A stretch of DNA of 64,000 nucleotides from Seonamhaeicola sp. Its GTDB lineage: Bacteria; Bacteroidota; Bacteroidia; Flavobacteriales; Flavobacteriaceae. The translations under genes and the position numbers were made by a program. The notes beneath the pieces were generated by a model. It saw only the letters and a list, made by a program, of their open reading frames with translations. It had not been told where the DNA came from and ran no database searches. Shown one piece after another: positions 52,747-60,814 of the stretch; within the stretch, counting starts at the first letter, position 1, and each line of letters opens with the position of its first letter. The stretch lies in contig NZ_JANQJQ010000047.1 of assembly GCF_028281565.1 (NCBI RefSeq), positions 158,288 through 222,287 on the forward strand. Reading direction: 5' to 3'.

Positions 52747-53617
52747 GCTTATATTATCTGGTATCTTTTTTTTAATGATTTCGTTTGTTTTCTCTCAATC
52801 AAGTTTGAATAATTACAAATACATAATTGTTCCCCAAAAGTTTGATTTTTTAAAGGAGAAAGATCAGTATCAATTAAATTCATTGGCAGAGTTTTTATTT
52901 AAAAAACATGGTTTTAGTGCCATGATGGAAGGAGCAGATTATCCTGATGATTTAAAAATGAACAGATGTTTGGCATTAAGATCAGATGTTTTAAAAGAGC
53001 CGGGCATGTTTAGAACTAAATTGAAAGTTGAACTTAAAGACTGTAATGACCAGGTCGTTTATACATCGCCTTTAGGAGAGAGCAGGGAAAAGGAGTTTCA
53101 AAAAGCTTATAACTATGCTATTAGAGGTGCTTTTAAACACCTTGGGAACTTGAATTATACGTACAAACCCAGTGAAAGTATTACGTCTTTAGCAACAACA
53201 CCAAGTACGCCGCAACAACCTGTAGTTAAAAATGAGGTGTCTAAAGAAATACAGGAATTAAAAGCTGAAATTGAAAGCCTGAAAAAGGAAAAGGTCAAAG
53301 CAAAAGAAGAAGTGCCAGAGGTAAAACCAGAAGTTGAGCCTGTTCCGGAAATAGTTCCGGAAAAAAAGATAGAACAGGCTAAGCCTGTGATGAAACAAGA
53401 GTCTTCAGGGGTTTTATACGCCCAGGAAATCACAAACGGATTTCAATTGGTTGACAGCTCACCCAAAGTGGTTTATAAAATTAAGAAAACCGGACTTGAC
53501 AACGTGTTTTTAGTTGAAGGTAAAAGTGCTGTTTTATTTAAAAAAGGGAATGATTGGGTTATGGAATATTATTCCGGTGATCTACTAAAGCAAGAGGTGT
53601 TAAAAATCAAATTTTAG
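52736..53617 (+). CDS. Exported protein with coiled-coil and Pro/Glu/Lys-rich linker
   Basis: A 293-residue protein not recognised. Signal peptide 1-22 (F-F-L-M-I-S-F-V-F-S-Q), a folded N-terminal part to about 150, then E-I-Q-E-L-K-A-E-I-E-S-L-K-K-E-K (coiled coil) and a Pro-Glu-Val-Lys linker typical of proteins that span the periplasm, and a small C-terminal beta domain (about 210-293). The start at 52736 lies in the last codons of the barrel gene, with an 11-bp overlap, so the trio is one operon. It may link an outer-membrane complex to another envelope component. It converges with rarA, 5 bp between stops. Confidence 0.75.
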   Translation: MKIKLILSGIFFLMISFVFSQSSLNNYKYIIVPQKFDFLKEKDQYQLNSLAEFLFKKHGFSAMMEGADYPDDLKMNRCLALRSDVLKEPGMFRTKLKVELKDCNDQVVYTSPLGESREKEFQKAYNYAIRGAFKHLGNLNYTYKPSESITSLATTPSTPQQPVVKNEVSKEIQELKAEIESLKKEKVKAKEEVPEVKPEVEPVPEIVPEKKIEQAKPVMKQESSGVLYAQEITNGFQLVDSSPKVVYKIKKTGLDNVFLVEGKSAVLFKKGNDWVMEYYSGDLLKQEVLKIKF

Positions 53618-53622
53618 TGAGC

Positions 53623-54897
53623 TTAATATCCGTATTTATCTTTCCAACGGTGTTTTAAAAATTCCCTGTGAGCCTTTTCCCGGGCATTATTGCCAGGTTC
53701 ATAAAAGGTGGTGTTCTTTATTTCATCCGGTAAAAACTCCTGGTCGGCAAAATTGTTTTCGTAGTTGTGGGCATATTTATAATTATCGCCATAGCCGAGT
53801 TCTTTCATGAGTTTTGTAGGGGCATTTCTAATTTCTAACGGCACGCTTAAATCGCCTGTTTCCCTTACTTTTTGTTGTGCCAGGTTTATAGCGACATATG
53901 CAGCGTTGCTTTTGGGTGAACATGCCAAATACGTGGCACACTGGCTTAGTATGATCCTGGACTCAGGATAGCCAATGGTAGATACCGCCTGAAACGTATT
54001 GTTTGCAATTACCAAAGCCGTAGGATTGGCGTTTCCTATATCTTCACTGGCCGAAATCAATAACCTGCGGGCAATGAATTTTAGATCTTCGCCACCTTCA
54101 ATCATACGAGCCAACCAATACACCGCACCATTAGGATCACTGCCTCTAATCGATTTTATAAATGCCGAAATAATGTCATAATGTTGCTCACCGGTTTTAT
54201 CATAACGTACAGTGTTATTCTGAACTTTTTCTAACACCATATCATCAGAGATGGTTATATCGCCATCGTGAGCATTTACTATAAGTTCAAAAATATTGAG
54301 CAATTTTCTGGCATCACCACCAGAAAGCCTTAAAAGCGCATTGGTTTCCTTGAGTTTTATCTTTTTTTTAGAGATCAACGCATCTTTTTCAATAGCACGT
54401 CTTAAAAGCGTTTCTAAATCGTTTTTATCAAAGGCGTTTAAAATATAAACCTGGCAACGGGATAAAAGTGCCGAAATTACCTCAAAACTTGGATTTTCGG
54501 TAGTAGCCCCAATCAACGTAATCCAACCCTTTTCAACCGCTTGTAATAAAGAATCTTGTTGAGATTTGCTAAACCTGTGAATTTCATCAATAAACAAAAT
54601 AGGGTTTTTAGTAGTAAACAACCCTCCACTTTGTTTAGCCTTTTCAATAACATCCCTGACATCTTTTACACCCGAATTTATGGCACTTAACGTGTAAAAT
54701 GGTCGGCCAGATTCCGTGGCAATAATATTAGCCAAAGTGGTTTTCCCGGTTCCGGGTGGCCCCCAAAAAATCATAGACGGAATTAATCCCTGCTTTATAC
54801 TTTGGGTCAAGGCGCCGTTTTCACCAACTAAATGTGTTTGGCTCACATAGTCCTTTAAAGTTTTTGGACGTAATCGTTCGGCTAAAGGTTCATTCAT
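53623..54897 (-). CDS. rarA: Replication-associated recombination protein A
   Basis: A 424-residue AAA+ ATPase of the RarA/MgsA/WRNIP1 group. Walker [10 protein letters not shown] (46-54), Walker B I-L-F-I-D-E-I-H, sensor 1 A-T-T-E-N-P, and a C-terminal tetramerisation region with G-Y-P-E-S-R and N-N-A-R-E-K-A-H. It works at stalled replication forks together with clamp loading. Nothing is missing. Upstream, 54898-55067, is a gap with a repeat unit and a hairpin. Confidence 0.95.
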   Translation of the reverse strand: MNEPLAERLRPKTLKDYVSQTHLVGENGALTQSIKQGLIPSMIFWGPPGTGKTTLANIIATESGRPFYTLSAINSGVKDVRDVIEKAKQSGGLFTTKNPILFIDEIHRFSKSQQDSLLQAVEKGWITLIGATTENPSFEVISALLSRCQVYILNAFDKNDLETLLRRAIEKDALISKKKIKLKETNALLRLSGGDARKLLNIFELIVNAHDGDITISDDMVLEKVQNNTVRYDKTGEQHYDIISAFIKSIRGSDPNGAVYWLARMIEGGEDLKFIARRLLISASEDIGNANPTALVIANNTFQAVSTIGYPESRIILSQCATYLACSPKSNAAYVAINLAQQKVRETGDLSVPLEIRNAPTKLMKELGYGDNYKYAHNYENNFADQEFLPDEIKNTTFYEPGNNAREKAHREFLKHRWKDKYGY

Positions 54898-54944
54898 AAA
54901 TGTAAATTTAGTCTATTTTTTGGTTTTAGGGATGTCCCAATTTT

Positions 54945-55017
54945 GTCATTCTGAATAAAGTGAAGCATCTGTTTTAAAAATTGTGGCGGGTTTTTCTGTC
55001 TCACACAGAATCCTGCC
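54945..55017. repeat. GTCATTC-headed repeat and nearby hairpin
   Basis: A unit with the head GTCATTCTGAATAAAG and GTGAAGCATCTG continues to 54971. Next, GGCGGG (54985-54990) to CCTGCC (55012-55017) forms a bulged hairpin. Together they fill most of the gap between rarA and the rhomboid gene and extend the open frame upstream of the real rhomboid start. Confidence 0.6.
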
Positions 55018-55067
55018 AATTTATCAGACATTCAAAATTTGGAGAACTATTTGTTATCTTTAATAAT

Positions 55068-55784
55068 ATGAGTCATCAGCATTTTAAATTTACCACAGGC
55101 GTTATAGCATATCCTATTTTTTTTGTGCTAATTATTTGGTCGGTGCTTTCGTTTGAGGTACGCTTTAATGTTAACTTCAATGAATATGGCGTTTATCCGT
55201 TAACCTTAAAAGGGTTACGCGGTATTTTTTTAAGTCCGTTTATTCATGGCAGTATTGAGCACCTCTATCACAATACGGTGCCTCTGTTGGTGCTTACTAT
55301 GGCGCTTTTTTATTTCTATAGGCCCATAGCTTGGAAAATTATTATTTGGGGAATCATTATATCGGGGTTTCTTACCTGGTGTATTGGCAGACCATCTTAT
55401 CATATTGGTGCCAGCGGATTGATTTATGTGTTGGTTAGTTTTACCTTTTTTAAAGGGGTATTTGCTAAACATTATCGGTTAATTGCATTGTCACTTTTGG
55501 TAGTCTTTTTATACGGAAGCATGGTTTGGTATGTTGTTCCTATAAAAGAGAATGTTTCCTGGGAGGGGCATTTATCCGGTTTAATAACAGGATTGTTTTT
55601 TGCATTATTTTTTAGAACACAAATAGCAAAACCTAAGAAGTATGATTGGGAACAGGATCATTATAACGAAGAGGATGACCCCTTTTTAAAACATTTTGAT
55701 GAAGATGGTAACTTTATTGAAACAATTGATAGGGAAGACGAACAACCCAATATAAATTATACCTATAAAAAAAATAAAGAATAA
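55068..55784 (+). CDS. Rhomboid family intramembrane serine protease
   Basis: A 238-residue membrane protease with six helices. Catalytic Ser116 is in G-A-S-G-L and His168 in W-E-G-H-L-S-G; H-L-Y-H-N-T (residues 65-70) supplies the oxyanion helix. The last 50 residues are cytoplasmic and acidic. Rhomboids cut membrane proteins within or next to the membrane; substrates are unknown. The long frame starts at 54981, but its first 29 codons come from the repeat/hairpin region; the ATG at 55068 starts the protein before the first helix. It converges on rlmB with 3 bp between stops. Confidence 0.9.
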   Translation: MSHQHFKFTTGVIAYPIFFVLIIWSVLSFEVRFNVNFNEYGVYPLTLKGLRGIFLSPFIHGSIEHLYHNTVPLLVLTMALFYFYRPIAWKIIIWGIIISGFLTWCIGRPSYHIGASGLIYVLVSFTFFKGVFAKHYRLIALSLLVVFLYGSMVWYVVPIKENVSWEGHLSGLITGLFFALFFRTQIAKPKKYDWEQDHYNEEDDPFLKHFDEDGNFIETIDREDEQPNINYTYKKNKE

Positions 55785-55787
55785 TCG

Positions 55788-56534
55788 TCAATCGTTAATT
55801 GATAGCCTTTGTCTAACTGCTTCATATAAGAAAGCGCCGCAAGCAACAGACACATTTAAAGACTCTATATCACCTAAAAGAGGCAGTTTAGCTTTGGCAT
55901 CAACCACTTTAAGTGTGGAAGGATTAATGCCTCTATCTTCGGATCCCATAATAATAGCGCAAGGCTCTTTAAAGGAGACATCGAATAATGTGTTTTGCGT
56001 TTTTTCGGTAGCAGCAATTACTTTTATACCGGAAGCTTGCATATAAAATACGGCATCCTTAATGTGATCCACTTTGCAGATAGGTATTGTGAAAACGGCT
56101 CCGGCACTGGTTTTAATCGTATCGCCATTTACCGGTGCACCGCCTTTTTTCTGAATAATAATACCGGAAACTCCCGTGCATTCTGCAGTACGGATAATGG
56201 CGCCAAAATTACGAACATCACTCAATTGATCCAGTAATAAAAACAAAGGTGTTTTACCAGATTCTATTACATTTATGACCAAATGCTCTAAATCATGAAA
56301 ATCTATAGGAGCTATTTGAGCTACGGCACCCTGATGGTTTTTTTTTGTTAGTCGGTTAAGCTTTTCAACAGGAACATAGGAAGTGTTTATGCCATGCTTC
56401 CTTGTTAAAGATTCTAATTCAGAAAATAACTCGCCTCTGAGCCCCTTTTGAAGAAAAACCTTATCAATGGTCTCACCTGCATTGACAGCTTCTATAATGG
56501 TTCTAATTCCGAATATTTGCGTTTGGTTTGTCAT
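55788..56534 (-). CDS. rlmB: 23S rRNA 2'-O-ribose methyltransferase, TrmH family
   Basis: A 248-residue SpoU/TrmH enzyme. N-terminal substrate-binding domain from I-F-G-I-R-T-I-I-E-A, then the knotted methyltransferase domain with L-L-D-Q-L-S-D-V-R-N-F-G-A-I-I-R-T-A (motif 1), I-I-M-G-S-E-D-R-G-I (motif 2) and L-N-V-S-V-A-C-G-A (motif 3). RlmB methylates G2251 in 23S rRNA; the precise target is assigned by similarity of architecture. An intrinsic terminator of the next upstream gene on the same strand lies 19 bp away. Confidence 0.9.
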   Translation of the reverse strand: MTNQTQIFGIRTIIEAVNAGETIDKVFLQKGLRGELFSELESLTRKHGINTSYVPVEKLNRLTKKNHQGAVAQIAPIDFHDLEHLVINVIESGKTPLFLLLDQLSDVRNFGAIIRTAECTGVSGIIIQKKGGAPVNGDTIKTSAGAVFTIPICKVDHIKDAVFYMQASGIKVIAATEKTQNTLFDVSFKEPCAIIMGSEDRGINPSTLKVVDAKAKLPLLGDIESLNVSVACGAFLYEAVRQRLSIND

Positions 56535-56552
56535 ACTTCAAAGGTAAATAAA

Positions 56553-56582
56553 AAGAGCCTCATTTTTAAAAATGAGGCTCTT
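56553..56582 (-). terminator. Rho-independent terminator of the SusCD-subtilase-lipoprotein operon
   Basis: A perfect 30-nt palindrome with 15-nt arms (AAGAGCCTCATTTTT and its complement). Read on the minus strand it comes 35 bp after the lipoprotein stop and is followed by a T-rich tail, so it ends the last operon in the window. Confidence 0.85.
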
Positions 56583-56617
56583 GTTTTATGCTTTTCAGAT
56601 TTCTAAATGAATGGTAT

Positions 56618-57355
56618 TTAAGGTATGGTAACAGACACACTTTCACCGTCACCATAAACTCCATCGGAAGCATAAATTACCTCACCATCAAAAGTCAGTG
56701 AGTATGGTCCTGCACCGTCTCCATAACCATCAAAAATAGTAAAGGTATAAGATCCCGAAGCTAAACACATAGCTCTTGAAATGCCACCGGTTAATCCATC
56801 ATAAGCACCAAACGCAGCTGGCGTGGCACTTTCAAATATGGTAGTATCGGATGAATCTCTAATACGCCAATATATTTCTTCAGGAAAACCATCAAATGTG
56901 ATATCGAGAATTAATTCGGGATTAGGGCATACCTGTTTAAGATTTATTTCCATAGTTGCACCAATATGCAAACCTTCCTGGGACACAAAATCTAAAGCCA
57001 GTATGTCATCACCCGATGGATTTACATTAGGCCCAACAATATCAATGTTAAAGGTTCCTATATTAGAGTTTGCAGGAACTGTAACTGAAGAGGGCACTGT
57101 GTAGGCCGAAGCATCAGCAGTTGTCATATCAGTATTTACAACAATGTTAAATGTGCGGTCAGCACTTGTTGTGTTTGATGTGGCAATTTTTATTTCTTCA
57201 GTAGCGGTAGCAGTGGGGTCTACACCTAATAAAGGCTTAGACTCAAAGCCCACGTAGTTAATTTCAAGAATTTTTGCCGAATCAGTATTTTCCTCACAAT
57301 TCGTGATTAAAACAATGCTCAGCATCAGTGTAAATATGTATAATATTTTTTTCAT
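56618..57355 (-). CDS. Hypothetical lipoprotein with Calx-beta-like region
   Basis: A 245-residue lipoprotein (lipobox L-I-T-N-C, Cys20). Residues about 30-140 look like a Calx-beta-type sandwich: R-T-F-N-I-V-V-N-T-D, then Y-T-V-P-S-S-V-T-V-P-A-N-S-N-I-G-T-F-N-I. The C-terminal 100 residues (G-S-Y-T-F-T-I-F-D-G-Y-G-D-G) recall pre-peptidase or adhesin-type beta domains that occur with proteases. It ends the susC-susD-subtilase group and probably displays a binding module on the cell surface, but no ligand is known. A terminator follows directly. Confidence 0.72.
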   Translation of the reverse strand: MKKILYIFTLMLSIVLITNCEENTDSAKILEINYVGFESKPLLGVDPTATATEEIKIATSNTTSADRTFNIVVNTDMTTADASAYTVPSSVTVPANSNIGTFNIDIVGPNVNPSGDDILALDFVSQEGLHIGATMEINLKQVCPNPELILDITFDGFPEEIYWRIRDSSDTTIFESATPAAFGAYDGLTGGISRAMCLASGSYTFTIFDGYGDGAGPYSLTFDGEVIYASDGVYGDGESVSVTIP

Positions 57356-57382
57356 AATATTAATTTTTTGAGTTAGTTCTTT

Positions 57383-59350
57383 TTATTTTATTATAATTTT
57401 TTGTGTATGTGTGTGTAATCCGTTAGATATATTCAGAAAATATAAGCCCGGATTATAATGCATTACATTAATAGTTACCTTATTTTGACTTTCGTCTAAA
57501 CGTTGAATATTTGAAAATACCTTTCTGCCCTGGATATCAAATAATTCAATTTTACTATTAGGTTCTATATTAGGAGCAAAGTTTATGTTCAGTCTGTCTT
57601 TAACAGGGTTTGGCCAAACTAAGATATCGGATGTATCAGTATTTTTTGTGCTCAATGTTAAACTTGCTCCAGTAATGATTAAAGAAAAAGCTTGTGAGCC
57701 ATTAGTTAAAGTACCTTTGTGGCTTACTGTTAAGGTATAATTGCCACTTACAGGACTTATAATATCGATACGTTCAATATTATCCACATCATTATCACCT
57801 TTTATTGCATTTGCGGCAACATTGGTATTATCTAATTTCCAAGGTGTAAAAACCGTAGTGTTCGAGTCTTCTAACCTTAAATCCAGGTCATTTACCAGTC
57901 TTGGCGTAAGTACATTTCCAGGACTTGAGGAAGTAGTTCCGGCAGGATCTGTCCAGCATATGGTTGCTCTTAATTCACTAGCTGAGCCTGCGGTAAATTG
58001 GTAAGTATAAGTACCACCATTATTTAAAGTTATCTCAGAAATTAGTGCACTGTTGTTATTATCGTCTTTAATAACATTTGCTGATGCCTCAGCATCCAAA
58101 AAACCCCAGCCAAATATGGGGTCCGGACCGGCTTTTGAGTCGTCAAGAGCTGTATGGCATGCCAAACCTTTTAAAGTAGCAGCTCTCATATAGCTGGCGT
58201 TTAATTGGTTATAATACTCTTGCAATAAAAGCAAAGAACCGGCTACATTAGGTGACGCCATAGAAGTTCCAGAAAAGTAACCATAGGCACTGTCACTATT
58301 ATCCAATGTTGAAAATATTCCAAATTCAGTGAGGACATTATTAACACCACCTCTACCGGCAATATCCGGTTTTATTCTAAAGTCATCTGTAGGACCTTGA
58401 CTACTACTGCTACTTATTTGCAATAAGATTCCGCCTGACGGTAAAAAAGTAGTTCGCGCATTGGCAACTACCAAATTATTTTTAGCCGTTTTATTTCCTG
58501 TTAATTTATCAAATCCGGATCCCAAACCTCCGGTATAAGTTTCAGTACCTTCATTTCCCGCAGAATTGACCGCTAAATAAAAAGGAGCGCTGAATGCTAC
58601 CTGATCCCAGGTTCGCGCATCCGAAGAATAAGATCCAATATTTTGAGCAGAAATTTGTTGAGAACCACCAGAGGTAAATATAGGGGTGCCATAAGAATGA
58701 TTAGATAATAGTAAACCACTACCTGCTTCCGATAAGGCCTCAGTGTCATCATCAAACCAATCAAATGACCTTAAAGTTGCTTTAGGAGCCATGCCTTTTG
58801 CATTAGGGTCAACTCCTTTAGCAATTAAAGTACCGGCCACGTGAGTAGCATGATCACTAGTAGTACCAATAAATGGATTACCGTTGAATTCAGGGTAAAC
58901 TACTCTTGATTGTGGTACTATTTGATCATCTTCAAACTCGACATGAGTTTCTAAGGCACTTTCTTCATCCCATACACCAATATTCATATTTTCCCCTTCA
59001 ACATTAATTCCTAAACTACCACCGGAATATAACTGATCTGTTTTAGTAGCCCTGGCACTTAAACTGTTATAAGTTGTTCTGTAAACAGGTCTACCGTCAA
59101 CAATATCATGAATAACATAGTTTTTACCATTAACCTTTTTGCTCATTGATTCATTTTTATTAGCCCTAAGGAAAGCAGAAATTCTACTTTCCTTAAGTCT
59201 ATTCTTTTCTGCCAAAGCTGATTTAAGATTTTCAATTTTATCCATATCATATGAGGATGAAATTTTTTTCTTTTCAGCTTCAGTTTGAGCATATAAATTT
59301 ATGGCAGCAAAATAAGCTACAAAATAAAAATATAGAACTTTGTTATTCAT
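57383..59350 (-). CDS. S8 subtilisin-like peptidase with T9SS sorting tail
   Basis: A 655-residue secreted serine protease. Catalytic residues Asp128 (G-V-W-D-E-E), His170 (H-A-T-H-V-A-G-T) and Ser363 (G-T-S-M-A-S-P) are all present; between signal peptide (1-21) and Asp128 lies a propeptide-like region. After the peptidase domain a beta-sandwich (P-domain-like, T-G-G-T-Y style Y-T-Y-Q-F-T-A) leads to a T9SS tail, I-L-V-W-P-N-P-V-K-D-R-L to T-Q-K-I-I-I-K. So it is secreted and left at the surface. The start at 59350 overlaps the SusD stop by 8 bp; a longer frame with five more codons lacks a good start context. Confidence 0.92.
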   Translation of the reverse strand: MNNKVLYFYFVAYFAAINLYAQTEAEKKKISSSYDMDKIENLKSALAEKNRLKESRISAFLRANKNESMSKKVNGKNYVIHDIVDGRPVYRTTYNSLSARATKTDQLYSGGSLGINVEGENMNIGVWDEESALETHVEFEDDQIVPQSRVVYPEFNGNPFIGTTSDHATHVAGTLIAKGVDPNAKGMAPKATLRSFDWFDDDTEALSEAGSGLLLSNHSYGTPIFTSGGSQQISAQNIGSYSSDARTWDQVAFSAPFYLAVNSAGNEGTETYTGGLGSGFDKLTGNKTAKNNLVVANARTTFLPSGGILLQISSSSSQGPTDDFRIKPDIAGRGGVNNVLTEFGIFSTLDNSDSAYGYFSGTSMASPNVAGSLLLLQEYYNQLNASYMRAATLKGLACHTALDDSKAGPDPIFGWGFLDAEASANVIKDDNNNSALISEITLNNGGTYTYQFTAGSASELRATICWTDPAGTTSSSPGNVLTPRLVNDLDLRLEDSNTTVFTPWKLDNTNVAANAIKGDNDVDNIERIDIISPVSGNYTLTVSHKGTLTNGSQAFSLIITGASLTLSTKNTDTSDILVWPNPVKDRLNINFAPNIEPNSKIELFDIQGRKVFSNIQRLDESQNKVTINVMHYNPGLYFLNISNGLHTHTQKIIIK

Positions 59351-60803
59351 TATTAAATCCGGCATAACCTGGGTTTAGATCTATCTCATCTTCCGGTATT
59401 TTAAGGAAGAAGCGATTGTCATTTGCTGGTATGTCTATTGAAATACGGTGAATATCATTTCTTTCAATTGGTAAATTATAGCGTTTAGCATCGAACCAAT
59501 GTGGACCAAACTCCCCGTAGAATTCTTTTTTACGCTCTAACAGTATTTCATCCAACAAATCCTGCCCTGTATTTCCGGACGCCACTGCGTTAGGATCTCT
59601 CGCCGATTGTAAAGCAAATAGTAAGTTTTGTGCCTCTGGGATATTTCCCATATGATATTGGGCCTCAGCATCAAACAACACCATTTCTGATTTTCTAATA
59701 AGCGGAATATCAGAAGCAAAAGTGAACGCATATTTGGTTGAGACAAACTCTCGCCATGGCTCTGTAGCCGAAACACCATAAATATCAAAAAAGAGGTTAC
59801 GAACATCTGTAGCAGAAAATTCACTAACAAAATCCGGATCCCAATAAGTTGCAGAATAACTTAATGTTAGATGATCCATCATAGGTGCTGCATGCCCCCA
59901 GAAAAAGTTGGTCTCATCTGAACCATTTTGGAACAAAGCCCAAAGCCATTCCTGATCTGTCATATCACTAAAACCATTACCCCAATTTGAGGATTGAACC
60001 GCTGAAGCAGCAGTCCCGCCGTAGGCAGCTCTTGCCAACGTAGACATTCTGCTCCAATCATCTTGTGTAACAGCTAATACTCGGGTTAAAACCGCCTGTG
60101 CTACTGCTTTGTTGATAAAACTTTTACCAATTCTTTCATCTGGTAACCCTGCCACAGCATCTTCCAGATCCTGTAGTACCTGATTGTAAACCTGACTCAT
60201 TGGTACCGGTGGGTTTCCCTGGGCCGTTTCCAGACTGGCACCAGCCGTGTAAAGAGGTATTCTGACAAGATCTCTATTGTTATTATAATTTGGGCAGAAC
60301 TCCAATAACAGTTCAAACAGGTGTAATCCCCTGAAAAACTTTCCTTTAGCAATAAAGAGTGCTTTTTCGTCATCACTTAACCCTGTGCTGTTATTGACAC
60401 CATCAATAAGCGTGTTGGCCATATTAACGTTCTCATAATTAAAATCCCATGTAAAATTAGTACGTCTAAAGTTTGGCTCCCTGTTCTCATGGCCATAATC
60501 AAAAGTATACCAGCTAAAAGCTTGTATAAGGTCATTACCCTTAACCGCACGGGCATAATACATGGCATAAATACCTCCAACATCCACGGTTCTGTACTGT
60601 CCTTTATAGTTGGCCAGTATGCCATTAACAAAGGTTTGCACGTTATCCGCGTTCGCAAAAATAATATTAGTAGAAACACCAGAGGTGTCTGTAGGTTCTT
60701 CAAGAAACTCTTCGCTACAAGAGTTGAAGCTCAATAGAATTGCTGCCAATGTAAAAATCATTAATGGCAACTTCCAGCTTTTATTGTTCTTAATATTTTT
60801 CAT
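59343..60803 (-). CDS. SusD/RagB-family nutrient-binding lipoprotein
   Basis: A 486-residue outer-membrane lipoprotein (lipobox F-N-S-C, Cys about 29) that binds a nutrient at the cell surface and closes the SusC barrel. Typical SusD features: F-V-N-G-I-L-A-N-Y near the start, TPR-like helices, F-R-G-L-H-L-F-E-L-L-L-E, and a C-terminal L-L-D-E-I-L-L-E-R-K-K-E-F-Y-G-E-F-G-P-H-W-F-D-A-K-R. Transcribed 11 bp after susC and overlapping the protease gene. The ligand is not known; the protease next to it suggests peptides. Confidence 0.93.
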   Translation of the reverse strand: MKNIKNNKSWKLPLMIFTLAAILLSFNSCSEEFLEEPTDTSGVSTNIIFANADNVQTFVNGILANYKGQYRTVDVGGIYAMYYARAVKGNDLIQAFSWYTFDYGHENREPNFRRTNFTWDFNYENVNMANTLIDGVNNSTGLSDDEKALFIAKGKFFRGLHLFELLLEFCPNYNNNRDLVRIPLYTAGASLETAQGNPPVPMSQVYNQVLQDLEDAVAGLPDERIGKSFINKAVAQAVLTRVLAVTQDDWSRMSTLARAAYGGTAASAVQSSNWGNGFSDMTDQEWLWALFQNGSDETNFFWGHAAPMMDHLTLSYSATYWDPDFVSEFSATDVRNLFFDIYGVSATEPWREFVSTKYAFTFASDIPLIRKSEMVLFDAEAQYHMGNIPEAQNLLFALQSARDPNAVASGNTGQDLLDEILLERKKEFYGEFGPHWFDAKRYNLPIERNDIHRISIDIPANDNRFFLKIPEDEIDLNPGYAGFNNE

Positions 60804-60814
60804 AACGTTTTATT

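Noticed and set aside
54981..55067. 29-codon N-terminal extension of the rhomboid gene
   Set aside because: It is encoded by the repeat and hairpin region and would put polar sequence before the first helix; the ATG at 55068 fits.
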